A DNA stretch of 64,000 bases from JAAXGI01 sp965206975 (GTDB lineage: Bacteria; Gemmatimonadota; Gemmatimonadetes; Longimicrobiales; Gaopeijiaceae). A model generated the notes under the pieces. The model was not told the DNA's origin. It saw only the letters and a list, made by a program, of their open reading frames with translations, and made no database searches. The stretch lies in the NCBI GenBank assembly GCA_965206975.1, contig OZ242253.1, forward strand, positions 1,426,001 through 1,490,000. Direction: 5' to 3'. The translations under genes and the position numbers were made by a program. The stretch's first letter is position 1, and the number at the start of each line of letters is the position of its first letter. Positions 1 through 9,249 of this stretch are shown one piece after another.

Positions 1-1
1 G

Positions 2-169
2 TCCTTCATGGGCCCGCTCCTTCTCGGCGTCGTCACCTCGCTCTTCCGGTCGCAGCGGCTTGGAATGGCTACGATCCTCCTCTTCTTCACCGCGGGTGGC
101 CTTCTCCTCCTCAAGGTGAACGAGGCCGAGGGCGTCGCCGTGGCAAAGGAGCGAGAGGGCTCCGTCTGA
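2..169 (+). CDS. C-terminal end of an MFS transporter, UMF1/Atg22-like (partial)
   Basis: Only the last 55 codons are inside the window; the gene enters from the left edge and stops with TGA at 167-169. The visible piece has a helix starting FMGPLLLGVVTSL, a short basic loop (RSQRLGM), a final hydrophobic helix and a charged tail (KVNEAEG...). This arrangement is typical of the last two membrane segments of major-facilitator permeases of the UMF1 type, which sit in the inner membrane. The substrate cannot be judged from this fragment, and another 12-helix permease family is possible. The next gene is on the opposite strand, so the two converge. Confidence 0.6.
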   Translation, partial: SFMGPLLLGVVTSLFRSQRLGMATILLFFTAGGLLLLKVNEAEGVAVAKEREGSV

Positions 170-297
170 GGCGGTCTCTCGAGCCTGCGGGCAAAGGAGT
201 TGGAAGTGAAGGCACCCGGGGGGAGGGCGGCTCCAGTCACCGCCGTGCCTCCGAAGCGGGGCCAGTCAAGTCGGCGGGACCTGCCCGCGGCACCACT

Positions 298-369
298 TCA
301 GCGACGGCGGAAGTTCTCGGGCACCCAGTTCTCCGGGTTGTTCTCGCCTCCCGCCGGCCCTGTATAGAC
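298..369 (-). pseudogene. 3' end of the tannase-like gene, cut off by the IS110-family element
   Basis: Reading the minus strand from 369 to 298 gives VYTGPAGGENNPENWV followed by PENFRRR and a stop. This is the kind of C-terminus seen in tannase/feruloyl-esterase family proteins, and it is missing from the large part of the gene at 1759-3334. Joining the two parts across the element, and keeping one copy of a CG dinucleotide, restores one frame of 549 codons including the stop (...PYPDEA + VYTGP...). The codons directly left of 369 belong to the inserted element. No function remains in this piece alone. Confidence 0.75.
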
Positions 370-385
370 GTCTATGGACGCCCCC

Positions 386-649
386 GATAACGCAAGCATT
401 TCTTCGAACGGCTGGATGCATGTGGTCAGGTGCTGTCGTCTATCCGGCCTGTTGGTGCAGCCTGTGGTGTCCGAGGCTGCTGGCCCATATGGAGATACGC
501 GGACCGGGTCCAAATCGGCCTCGCAGGCTTGAAAGCCTTCACACATACCCTGGTTTTCCCGATCCCGTCTCATTGACCGTTTGCCCCTACCCGTTCGTCG
601 TCCTGCCCACATCTCCCGACAAGCTTCTCCACCCGTTTGCCGTCCGCTG
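386..649 (-). ncRNA. Candidate bridge-RNA region of the IS110-family element
   Basis: This is the only sizeable non-coding part of the element, between the transposase stop and the left terminal repeat. IS110-family elements encode a structured bridge RNA that pairs with donor and target DNA. In members with subterminal repeats (IS1111 group) it is expected on the downstream side of the transposase, as here. I did not fold the RNA or identify its two loops, so this is a positional inference only. Confidence 0.3.
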
Positions 650-1672
650 TCAGGCGGCGGCGTGAGCCCGGTAGATCTCCTTCTGCGTCGTCAGCGCCCA
701 AACGATGCGCGCCGTCCTGTTGGCCAGCGCCACCGCGACCAGCATCCTCGGCTTGCGCGCCAACATCCTGGCCAGCCAGGGATCGGTCGTCTTGCCGTGT
801 CGGACCGCGGAATTGACGACCGACATGGCGCCCGTGATCAAGAGTCGCCTGAGATCGCGCTGGCCCATCTTCGATATCCTGCCCAGCCTTGGCTTGCCTC
901 CGGTCGTGTGTTGCCGCGGCACCAGGCCGAGCCAAGCCGAGGAGTCGCGCCCGCGCCGGAAGCTCTCCATCGGTGGCGCGAAGGCCTCGAGGGCCAGCGC
1001 GGTGATCGGTCCGATTCCCGGGATCGTCATCAGCCGCGCCGTCTCTTCGTCCTGCCGTGCGCACGCCCGGAGCTTCCTGTCCAGTCCGTCGATCTTCTCA
1101 TCGAGCTCATCGATCCGCTCGAGCAGTAGCCTGCCCAGCTCGAGGACCGGCTCCGGCAGGGGGGAGTCCGGATCCTCAAGCACCCCGGTCAGCCGCCTGA
1201 GCTGGGCGGTGCCCTGCGGAGCCACGACGCCGAACTCCGCCAGGTGACCCCGAAGCGCATTGATCGACTGGGTCCGCTGACGCACCAGAAGGTCTCGCGT
1301 GCGAAAGAGCATCCCCCGCGCCTGCTGCTCTTCTGTCTTGACCGCCACGAAGTGCATGGTCGGACGCTGCGCCGCTTCCGAGATCGCCTCCGCGTCGGCC
1401 GCGTCATTCTTGTGCCTCTTGACGAACGGCTTCACGTAGATCGGCGGAACCAGCCTCACCTCGTGGCCGAGCGTCATGATCTCCCGGCCCCAGTAGTGCG
1501 CACTGCCACAGGCCTCCATCGCCACCACACAACGGGGCTGCGAGGCGAGAAAACTCAGCACCTTCCCCCGGCTCAGCCTCTTCCGGTACGCCACCGACCC
1601 GTCCGCTCTCGCCCCGTGTAGATGAAAGCTCTGCTTTGCCAGATCGATCCCGATGATGCTAACCTCTTCCAT
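650..1672 (-). CDS. IS110-family transposase (DEDD recombinase)
   Basis: 340 residues, the usual length. The N-terminal RuvC-like DEDD domain shows the expected acidic residues: D10 (GIDLAK), E53 (VAMEACG), D90 and D93 (KNDAADAEA). The C-terminal Tnp_20 domain holds the conserved serine region (GRISKMGQRDLRR), preceded by the helix-hairpin-helix-like IPGIGPITA segment. The enzyme would excise the element as a circle and reinsert it under bridge-RNA guidance. The frame is intact from ATG 1672 to the stop, so this copy may still be active. It reads in the same direction as the gene it interrupts. Confidence 0.92.
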   Translation of the reverse strand: MEEVSIIGIDLAKQSFHLHGARADGSVAYRKRLSRGKVLSFLASQPRCVVAMEACGSAHYWGREIMTLGHEVRLVPPIYVKPFVKRHKNDAADAEAISEAAQRPTMHFVAVKTEEQQARGMLFRTRDLLVRQRTQSINALRGHLAEFGVVAPQGTAQLRRLTGVLEDPDSPLPEPVLELGRLLLERIDELDEKIDGLDRKLRACARQDEETARLMTIPGIGPITALALEAFAPPMESFRRGRDSSAWLGLVPRQHTTGGKPRLGRISKMGQRDLRRLLITGAMSVVNSAVRHGKTTDPWLARMLARKPRMLVAVALANRTARIVWALTTQKEIYRAHAAA

Positions 1673-1759
1673 TGGATGCCTCCTCCCTCAGATGGTCAGA
1701 AGTGCTCAGCGCCATCTTGGCACATTGCGATGCCGTCGGGAGGGGGCGTCCACTCCATC

Positions 1760-3334
1760 GGCCTCGTCCGGATAGGGGTAGATCGGACGCTCGTTGTCGA
1801 CCGCGCCGTTCGTACTATGCGTTGCCGCAATCGCGTCCGGCGCGATGCCTCTCTCCACCCACTCCACGAGGGGTGGAAGGCGGTCCCAGGTGTTCGGCCC
1901 CGGACCTCCGCCGCAGTGCCCCATCCCAGGCATGAGGAAGAGACGCGTGCGTTCCCTGGCCGTGTCGAGGTCCTCGTCGAAGGTCGTCTCGACCATCGCA
2001 TTGTAGTAGTCGATCGTTGGCCCCGGTACGATCAGCCCGTCAGACCACCCGTGGTACAGGATCAGCTTCCCGTCGTTGGCGAGGAGGAATCGGCCCAGGT
2101 CCGGGTCTGTAGCGTCCGTGATTCCCATCATCAGGTCGCCTTCCCCACGCGTGACGTCGTCGATGTCGAACTGCCACCATGCCCACTCCGGAGGGGTGCG
2201 AGTCGGATCGGGCTTCAGGCTGAGGTCGGCGAGCTCCGGGAGCGGAACGCCGGGGTCGTTCTCGTAGAAGAGGTAGTTCAGGTGGTCGCCCGTGACCCCG
2301 AGCGCGCCTGCGGCAAACCGGTTGCCGGCATGAGGCACGTACAGCCTCGCCCACTCCGGCTCGGACCCGAGCGTGTGACCCGGATAGACGGAGATGCCGT
2401 AGCTGTCGTACGGGCCTGAGTAGAAGTCCTTCACGTGTTGAAGCTGCAGCTTGGTCAGGCAGCTCTCGCCATTCACGTCACCCACGCACAGCATGTGTGC
2501 CAGGTCGCGGGCTGGGTCGAAGTCGCAGGCGGGTGGATTGTCGATGACACCGTCGACGATCCCGTCGACCGCGTCGCACTTCTCGAGGACAGCCTCTCCG
2601 ATTCGTTCGACCTTGAGCGGGCTGTCAGGGAGTCCGTCCCCGTCGGTGTCGAACGAGAGCGAGCCCGCGAAGCCGTCCATGTACATCTTCTGTAGCAGCC
2701 AAGTCCGCGCCGCGTTCAGCTCCTGGTAGTGGTGTGCGGGTGCGCCGGCGATGATCCCGTCGAAGTCGTACGGGTAGCGCTGCGCCTCCATCAACCCCTG
2801 GCGCCCGCCCGTTGAGCAGCCCTCGAAGTACGAGTACTCCGGGGGCTGCCCGTAGTACGTCTCGACGATCTCCTTCGCGGCCACGACGGTCAGGTGGACG
2901 GCCCGGTACCCGAAGTCGATCTCGGCCTGCCGGTTGTGGAAGCCGAAGGAGGATCCCGGCTCCGCACCGCTGTCGTGCCCCATGTTGCTGTTTGCGACCG
3001 CGTATCCTTCGGCGACGCGGTGATCTGCGAAGTCCAGGTCGCCGTCCTTGCCCCCATCGCCCCAGTTGAGGAAGCGGCCATTCCACCGTTCCGGGAGCGG
3101 GAGCTGAACATGGAAGCCGATGGCAGGGGGCAACGTTCCCCTGGCATAGCAATACGGCAGGCCACCGTTACCGGGATTCCTGATCTCCGCTGAGGTGATG
3201 GTGAGGTTGGCCATTCCCGTGAGAGATGCACAGGCGCCCCCTGGATCGGAGGCGGGAAGCTGCGCCTCGAGGGGAGGGGCGATCGCGGTGCTGACGGCGA
3301 CGGCGAGGATCGAGGCGATGACGGATCGGGGCAT
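1760..3334 (-). pseudogene. Tannase/feruloyl-esterase family protein, 5' part (split by IS110-family element)
   Basis: This part encodes about 525 residues of a secreted serine esterase. An N-terminal signal peptide ends near residue 24 (PPLEAQ), followed by the tannase alpha/beta-hydrolase fold. The nucleophile motif GCSTGG puts the catalytic serine at residue 174; the Asp (WSDGLIVPG) and His (GMGHCGGG) segments follow near the C-terminus. The family cleaves ester bonds of gallates or hydroxycinnamates, and also other aromatic esters. The frame stays open past the insertion and ends inside the element at 1706. The native last 23 residues lie at 298-369, so the current product lacks its true C-terminus but keeps all three catalytic elements and might still fold. 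Confidence 0.85.
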
Positions 3335-3699
3335 GGTTCACTCGCGTGAAAGAGGCGGTCATGCAGGACGGGGAGGCCCCGCGGCCGCCTCACCCTCTGC
3401 GCAGCCTGCCGGGGTTCCCCTGAGCTCCACCCAACTCTGTTGAGACAAGAATGCCCGGCGATCCCACCCCTTGCAAGGAACGCTTCGGCGATCGCTGCAC
3501 CCTGCCCCCGGGAAGGAGCGTATCGTTCGGATGCGACTCCCGTCGTGCAGAGCTCGGAATCTTCGCTCCGCCCCCTTCGGGTTGGGCCGCCGACCCCTGC
3601 CCGTCCTGTTCCCCCGGAGTCCGCTCGCCGGCATGTCCCACCCGCCCCGGAGTGTCCGGGTACCGTCGCCGATTCGGTTTGCCGCCTGCGGCAGCGGTC
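3335..3699. other. Gene-free stretch between the tannase-like gene and an IS256 remnant
   Basis: Open frames on both strands here are low-complexity R/P/S/G-rich readings with no recognisable family, and they overlap each other. The 3335-3390 part is the 5' leader of the tannase-like gene. I see no tRNA, repeat or clear terminator. Confidence 0.5.
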
Positions 3700-4148
3700 G
3701 GCAGTCTCGCTTTACCCAAGCGGGAGCATGCCGAGGCGAAGGATCTTTTGCGCAACCTCGCCTATGCTCCTTCGAGAGCGGACGCTGTGAAGGCTCGCCA
3801 GGCGTTCGGCAAGCGCTATGGCCGCTGGTATCCGAAGGCGGTGAAGGTGCTCGAGGACGACGGGACCGCATGGTCGCGTTCTACGACTTCCCCGAAGCCC
3901 ATTGGAAGCATCTGAGAACCACGAGCGTCGTCGAAAGTCCATTTGCGGGCGTGCGCCTCGGGACGAGCGCAGCTAAGCGGTTCAAGAAGGTCGAGAGGGC
4001 TACGGCCCTCATCTGGAAGTTCCTGACCGTGGCGGAGGAACGGTTCCGTAAGCTGGACGCTCCCCACCTGCTCAGCGGCGTGTACGACGGAAGAACCTTC
4101 AGAGACGGAAAGCCCGTCTCGACTCATCAGCCGAAGGCAGCCGCCTGA
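3700..4148 (+). pseudogene. IS256-family (mutator) transposase, C-terminal remnant with a frameshift
   Basis: Two overlapping frames together read as the C-terminal third of an IS256 transposase. The first gives LPKREHAEAKDLL, then RADAVKARQAFGKRYG and YPKAVKVLED; the second continues FYDFPEAHWKHLRTTSVVES and KFLTVAEERFRKL. The frames join near 3868, where one base appears to be missing. The catalytic N-terminal two thirds are absent. Just after the stop, CGTTTACACACCGAATTGAC resembles an IS256 terminal repeat, so the right end of the element may survive. The piece cannot encode an active enzyme. Confidence 0.8.
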
Positions 4149-4185
4149 GACGTTTACACACCGAATTGACCCCCGAGCCCTCTCA

Positions 4186-5697
4186 CTACCAGAACACTAC
4201 GTAGAGACCCACAGTCAGGATCACGACGACCGCACCCGCCCACCTCGCTGACGGTGCGGGTTCGAGGTGGATGGATTCAGACTGTGGCAGTGGCCGAGCC
4301 TCCCGGAGTGGGTAGACGCGCGACCAGACAACCAGTACTAGGCTTGAGAGGACGAACGCTCCTGCCGCGGCGTTGAGGTACGCCTGTGAGTCGAAATACA
4401 CGTCGAGGATCAGCGTCAGGAGTCCGTAGGCAAGCGGGGAGATCAGGAGCGCAACGGTCGCCGCCCGCGGTGGGGCCTTGGGCAGGATCATTCCCACGAG
4501 GAAGACCGCAAGGATACCCGGCCAGATGAAGTTCCAAACTCGCTGCATGTACTCGTAGATCCCCCCGACGGACGCGAGCTGGGGGGCCAGCAGGCAACCG
4601 ACTATGACGAACAGACCGGTTGCGATCCTCCCGATGCGGATAGCCCTGCGAGGCTCGAGCTCCTCCTTTACGACGTGGCGTGAGTAGATGTCCAGCGTGA
4701 AGATCGTGGACGCTGAGTTCAGCATGGAGTCGAGCGAGCTCATTACCGCCCCGAAGAGTGCGGCGAACATAACGCCACGAAGGCCGGGGGGAAGCAGCCG
4801 AGCCATGAGTTCCGGATATGCCTGATCTCCGATCGCGATCTCGTTGGCGTAGAGTTGATAGGCTGCGATCCCAGGCATCACGATCAGGAACGGGATCAGC
4901 AGCTTGAGCAACGCCGCGAACAGCACGCCCTTCTGGCCCTCAGCCAGACTCCTCGCGGCCAGCGTTCGCTGGGAGATGAACTGGTTCAGTCCCCAGTACG
5001 CGATATTCGGGACCCAGATGCCCATGAGATAGATCGTCCATGGGAGCGTCGGATGATCGGCTGGCAGGATCAGGTGGAGTCTGTCTTGGTTTGCGGAAAG
5101 GAACGCGCCGAATCCGCCCACGGCATTCATGCTCAGGAAGAATAGCAGCGCTCCACCCCCGAGCAGCGCGACGCCCTGGAGCATGTCGGACCAGACCACC
5201 GCCTTCAGCCCGCCGTAGATCGTGTAGCCGCCCGCGAGCACGCCGATCGCCCAGACCCCGGTCGTAAGGTCGAGCCCGAAGACGCTCGTCAGGGCCAGGC
5301 CCACCACGATGTATACGGTCATCAGGTACGCAGCCATGATGACGCGTGGCACGGGTCCGTACCGGAATTCGAGGTATTCGGGGAGCATGTAGATGCCGGC
5401 CCGGAGAAATTTGGGAAGCAGCACGAGTGTCACGAAAACGAGCGCGATGGCTGCAATCCACTCGAAGCAGGCGATCGCCAGTCCGGTCTGAAATCCCTCC
5501 CCGGACATGCCGATGAAGTGCTCGGAGGAGATGTTGGACGCGATGAGCGAGACGCCTATGAGCCACCACGGCAGGTTGCGGCCGGCCAGGAAGTAGTCGG
5601 CCGTCGTCTCCTCCTTGCGGGAGGCGTAGAGTGATACGCCAACCACAATGCCGAGGAAGGCGAGAAAGGCGACAAGATCGATCCGGTCTAACGCCAT
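4186..5697 (-). CDS. Sodium:solute symporter (SSS/SLC5 family)
   Basis: 503 residues with about 13-14 hydrophobic segments, the normal size of SSS family transporters. Diagnostic stretches are ADYFLAGRNLPWW, ASNISSEHFIGMSGEGF and GLNQFISQRTLAA followed by SLAEGQKG, the last typical of the sugar (SGLT-like) branch. The protein would use the sodium gradient to import a small solute, probably a sugar or related compound, across the inner membrane. ATG 5697 starts directly with a short leader and TM1. It lies alone between an IS256 remnant and a TonB receptor on the same strand, about 480 bp away, so it probably has its own promoter. The exact substrate is unknown. Confidence 0.88.
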   Translation of the reverse strand: MALDRIDLVAFLAFLGIVVGVSLYASRKEETTADYFLAGRNLPWWLIGVSLIASNISSEHFIGMSGEGFQTGLAIACFEWIAAIALVFVTLVLLPKFLRAGIYMLPEYLEFRYGPVPRVIMAAYLMTVYIVVGLALTSVFGLDLTTGVWAIGVLAGGYTIYGGLKAVVWSDMLQGVALLGGGALLFFLSMNAVGGFGAFLSANQDRLHLILPADHPTLPWTIYLMGIWVPNIAYWGLNQFISQRTLAARSLAEGQKGVLFAALLKLLIPFLIVMPGIAAYQLYANEIAIGDQAYPELMARLLPPGLRGVMFAALFGAVMSSLDSMLNSASTIFTLDIYSRHVVKEELEPRRAIRIGRIATGLFVIVGCLLAPQLASVGGIYEYMQRVWNFIWPGILAVFLVGMILPKAPPRAATVALLISPLAYGLLTLILDVYFDSQAYLNAAAGAFVLSSLVLVVWSRVYPLREARPLPQSESIHLEPAPSARWAGAVVVILTVGLYVVFW

Positions 5698-6173
5698 CTT
5701 TGGAGTTGGTCCGGGAAAATGCTCGGGAGGCAGCTACCCTCCCCTTCGAGATGCGCCGGGGAGGGGCGGATGTGTCCGTGTGTCTGCAGACCGGGCGGTC
5801 GTTCTAAGCGTCCGCGCGGGTGCTGATGGGATCGGCACCCGCACTCCTTGGCAGAGGGTGGGAATCGAGGAGGATGGATGGGTAGTGTCACATCAGGACA
5901 CTACCCCATTGCAGGGTCTCCGGGGGCGGAGGCCCCGGCATCACGGACCGGAAGTCGACCCACCGCTCTCACGCGGTCGATCGAGACACGAGTACACAGG
6001 AGTGCGCGTCGCGTCAGAGCTGGGCTAGATCGCCGGCCTTCTCCTTCCGCCAATAGGTGTGTCTCCATGAGCCGCGGAGAGAGACGCAACGCGCACTCCC
6101 GCGCTGCCGCCTGCGCGTCGCATCTTCGCCGACGAGTCCCGGCTCGGTGGTCATTACGCCGGATCTGACGCAG
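5698..6173. other. Gene-free stretch with a strong hairpin
   Basis: No coding frame here resembles a known protein. It contains the 5' leader of the symporter gene, the downstream region of the TonB receptor gene, and one perfect 10-bp inverted repeat, listed separately at 5880-5906. Confidence 0.5.
5880..5906. repeat. Perfect 10-bp inverted repeat with 7-nt loop
   Basis: GGGTAGTGTC at 5880-5889 and GACACTACCC at 5897-5906 pair perfectly around a 7-base loop. No run of T follows on either strand, so it is not a classical intrinsic terminator. It could be a binding site, a relic IS end or a small palindromic element. I saw no second copy in the window. Confidence 0.5.
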
Positions 6174-8990
6174 TCAGAAGAGGTCGTACTTGATACGGAG
6201 CATCGCAAACCGCCCGATCTCGGGTACCCCGACGAAGGACCGGTAACGGGTATCGAGGATGTTGTTCACAGAGAACTGAACCGTCGCCCGGGTATTCGGC
6301 ACTTGGTACCCTGCGGTCAGATCGAAGAGTGCGGCTGTGTCGACGCAGTCCTCTTCGCCCTCTTCGCCGGTGATGCAGCGTGTCCCGACGAAGACCGTCG
6401 ACTGTGCCGGAAACGCTCCGGTGAAGCGGCCGCGAAGGGAACCGGTGAGTCCCGACGACAGGTTCCGGTACGCGATCCCGAGCGTCCCCTTGTGCGTCGG
6501 TGCATTGAGAGCGATCGCCGGCCCGTCCGTAATCTGGAAGTAATCCTTGTCCACCCACGAGTACGTCCCGCTCGCACTCCACTCGTCATTCAGGAACGCC
6601 TGGACGCCGAAGTCTGCGCCCCAGAGCTCGATGTCGCCGACATTTCGGTACGTCCCGACCAGGTCCGCGCCCCGCGCATCAACCTGGTCGGTGGAGGCCA
6701 CCCCGAGAGGGATCCTGGCGATCCCCTCCACAAGCCCCTGGACGGTAGCGGCGGCTGTGGCTTGGGCTATCGCGGGATCCACTCCGCCGGCGATGAGCTG
6801 GGTTGCGATTGCTGTTCCGACTGGCGCGGCCATGAATGCGCCGAGGTCCTGCCCGTTCAGGTGGACGAGTGGCGTCTGGATGATGAGCGGTGAGACGAAG
6901 TCGTTCTTCTTCATCCGGTATACGTCGGCGGAGACCGCGACCCGGTTCCCGAGGACGGCCGTCCACCCCAGCTCGAAGGACTCAGTGTACGATTCCCGGA
7001 GCGGGGAAACGTCCGGAAGCACCGCACTGGCGGCCGGGGTCATCTGCCGCGTGGACGTGTCGAAGAGGAGGAGGCCCACGTCTTCCGCCGTCGGGGAGAG
7101 GCTTCCGAGGAGCGCTGCCGTCTGTGCATCGATCGCGCCCTGCGCCTGTAGGACCCCGATCGCGAGCGGCCAGAGGACGGCGGGGTTGGCGGGCAGCAGC
7201 TGGCCCGGCCCTCCCAGCGCGGCCGGGGTGAAGGGTGAGCGCACCCCCCGGAGCGTGCCGTCCGCGTTCTGGAGTGACCACCCGTCAGTCCCCGTCCCGA
7301 AGGCGCGGGTGCTGTAGCCGAGCCGCCCGAGGGGATCCGGGGCGAACCCCCCCGAGATGTCGACGAAGAGGTTCAGGCTCGACGGCGTCGAGAACGCCCG
7401 ATTGTAGGTGAGTCGGAGACTCTGGTTCTCCTGCGGCTGGAAGACGAGGGCGGCGCGAGGCGACCAGACGTTTTCCGGCAGGTGCGAGTGAGCGTCGACG
7501 CGCCCGGCCAGTATGAGTTCCAGCTGCGAGGAGAGCGCTGTTTCCGACTGCAGGTAGACGCCCCACTCGTCCGTTTCGTCGTCGTCCTCGAAGCTCCCGT
7601 AGACTGTCCCGAACGATTCGGGTCGGGTCCGGAAGTAGTCGACCCCGAAGGTGAAGTCCTGTGCGTCGTCGAAGATCGAGATCCCGTGCTGCGCCTGGGC
7701 GACGAAGAGGCTGGACGCGTCGGAAAGGAGGGTGCCGTCCCGAAGGAGGTAGCTGCCGGTCCCCGAGTCCGTCGTGTTGTAGTACGTCTGAACGAAGGTG
7801 CGGCCGACGTTCAGTCGCGCCTGGAAGAACTCATAGATCCACTCGTTCGCCTGGGCCGCTCCGAGCCCCGTCATCTCGATTCCGGAGCTCGTCGTGCGGC
7901 CGTATGTCCCGACGAGCATCCCGTTCTCGCTGAAGCGCCAGTCGCTCCTCGCCTCCACGCTCCACCGCTCGATCCCGAAGTCCCTGATCCCGAGCCGGCC
8001 GCATGCCGCCTGCGCACTCGCCGGATCGAACCCCCTCGCGACCCGGTCAGCCTGGCAAAACTCCGGACTCACGTCCGCGGCCAGACGAGCCGCGCTCTCC
8101 ACCGGGTCCACGTACTCCCAGTCCTCGCCGCTCAGGTACTGGCCTGAGACCTTGACCCCGAGGTTCTCGCTCACGAGGAAGGCGGAGCGGTAGGAGCCCT
8201 GGAAGACGGACTGCTCCCCGCCCCCGAGCGTGACGCTCGTACCCTGACTTGTCAGGGGAGACTTGGTCAGGACGTGGACAACCCCGTTCGCGGTATTCGG
8301 TCCGTAGAGCGCGGAGCCGGGTCCGAGCACGACCTCCATCCTCTCGATGTCCTCTTCATTGGCCGGGATGAAGTGCGGGAGATTCACGCGAAGCGAGGGT
8401 ACCCCTGCGAGCCGGTGGTCCGTCAGCATGTGGAGTGCGCCGGAGAAGAGGTTGTTGAAACCGCGTACCACCACGTTCGTCGACTGAAGCCCCGTCGTGA
8501 TGACGTCGACCCCCGGAGCGGAGCGGAGGTGGTCGGTGAGCGTGGGGGTTGGGCGCTCCGCGATCTCGACGGAGCTGACCAAGTGGGTCGTGGCTGGCGC
8601 CTCCGTCGCCTTCTCCGGCGCGGCGCGCGACGCCGACACCACGATCTCGTCGAGAGCGAGGACAGTAGAGGTCAGGACGATGTCGTACGTTGTGTTCCCG
8701 TCGGCTGCCACGCTCACGTTCTCGAAGCGGGCCCCGACGTAGCCGAGGAGCCGGATGACCACGTCGTACGTCCCGCCCGGAATCTCGGCCTGATACTCTC
8801 CGTCCGTGCTGGAGATCGTCCCCCGCGACTCCCCGCCACCGAGGATCTGGATCTGGGCCCCGGCGACCGGTGCGCCGGTCTCGGCATCCGTGACTGTGCC
8901 TACGAGCATTCCCTCCTGCGCGGCGACGGGCAGGGCGAGGGCGAGGGCGAGGATCGCTCGGGCGGCGAAAACGAGCGTCCTTCTGTCCAC
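6174..8990 (-). CDS. TonB-dependent outer-membrane receptor with carboxypeptidase-like regulatory domain
   Basis: 938 residues from GTG 8990, chosen because GGAGG lies five bases upstream and the first residues form a clean signal peptide ending ALPVAAQ (about residue 25). An upstream ATG at 9137 would add 49 residues of non-signal sequence. A CarboxypepD_reg-like beta-sandwich follows (GTVTDAETGAPVAGAQI, about 28-110), then the plug domain (LRSAPGVDVITTGLQST, VVLGPGSALYGPNTANGVV) and a long beta-barrel ending in F. It would import a large or scarce ligand at the outer membrane using energy from TonB; a TonB-type protein is encoded at 14750. The substrate is not readable, and no SusD partner is adjacent. 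Confidence 0.9.
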   Translation of the reverse strand: MDRRTLVFAARAILALALALPVAAQEGMLVGTVTDAETGAPVAGAQIQILGGGESRGTISSTDGEYQAEIPGGTYDVVIRLLGYVGARFENVSVAADGNTTYDIVLTSTVLALDEIVVSASRAAPEKATEAPATTHLVSSVEIAERPTPTLTDHLRSAPGVDVITTGLQSTNVVVRGFNNLFSGALHMLTDHRLAGVPSLRVNLPHFIPANEEDIERMEVVLGPGSALYGPNTANGVVHVLTKSPLTSQGTSVTLGGGEQSVFQGSYRSAFLVSENLGVKVSGQYLSGEDWEYVDPVESAARLAADVSPEFCQADRVARGFDPASAQAACGRLGIRDFGIERWSVEARSDWRFSENGMLVGTYGRTTSSGIEMTGLGAAQANEWIYEFFQARLNVGRTFVQTYYNTTDSGTGSYLLRDGTLLSDASSLFVAQAQHGISIFDDAQDFTFGVDYFRTRPESFGTVYGSFEDDDETDEWGVYLQSETALSSQLELILAGRVDAHSHLPENVWSPRAALVFQPQENQSLRLTYNRAFSTPSSLNLFVDISGGFAPDPLGRLGYSTRAFGTGTDGWSLQNADGTLRGVRSPFTPAALGGPGQLLPANPAVLWPLAIGVLQAQGAIDAQTAALLGSLSPTAEDVGLLLFDTSTRQMTPAASAVLPDVSPLRESYTESFELGWTAVLGNRVAVSADVYRMKKNDFVSPLIIQTPLVHLNGQDLGAFMAAPVGTAIATQLIAGGVDPAIAQATAAATVQGLVEGIARIPLGVASTDQVDARGADLVGTYRNVGDIELWGADFGVQAFLNDEWSASGTYSWVDKDYFQITDGPAIALNAPTHKGTLGIAYRNLSSGLTGSLRGRFTGAFPAQSTVFVGTRCITGEEGEEDCVDTAALFDLTAGYQVPNTRATVQFSVNNILDTRYRSFVGVPEIGRFAMLRIKYDLF

Positions 8991-9249
8991 GAGAGCCTCC
9001 AGTATCCGCGGTGAGCGGTTCGCGGCAGGTGGACGCGTCTCACTCCCTGCCGCTCGTGCAAGTCGGGCGTCAATGTACAAGGGAAGCCCCCGGATTCGCA
9101 CTACCTGCCCGACACATACGGATTCGCCGCTTGCCACCTTGCGAGACTCGGCCTTAAGGTCGGACGACCTTGGCTAGCGGCGGGCGCCGCCTTGCCCACT
9201 CCACATCACCCCGCCGGCCGCCCGGCGAGCGACCCGGAGCCTGATCCCG

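Larger units (their letters stand above)
370..1759. mobile_element. IS110-family element (IS1111-like) inserted in the tannase-like gene
   Basis: About 1.39 kb separate the two halves of the tannase-like gene. Near each end is an 11-bp inverted repeat, TGGACGCCCCC at 375-385 and its reverse complement at 1742-1752. Each copy lies a few bases inside the boundary, as expected of the IS1111 subgroup. The dinucleotide CG occurs at both junctions (369-370 and 1759-1760), consistent with the short core that IS110 elements leave instead of a longer target duplication. The element carries one transposase gene and about 265 bp of non-coding DNA after it. Confidence 0.8.

Noticed and set aside
298..612. 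104-codon frame including the tannase tail
   Set aside because: Only the last 23 codons belong to the host gene; the rest is read through the IS110-family element and its putative bridge-RNA region.
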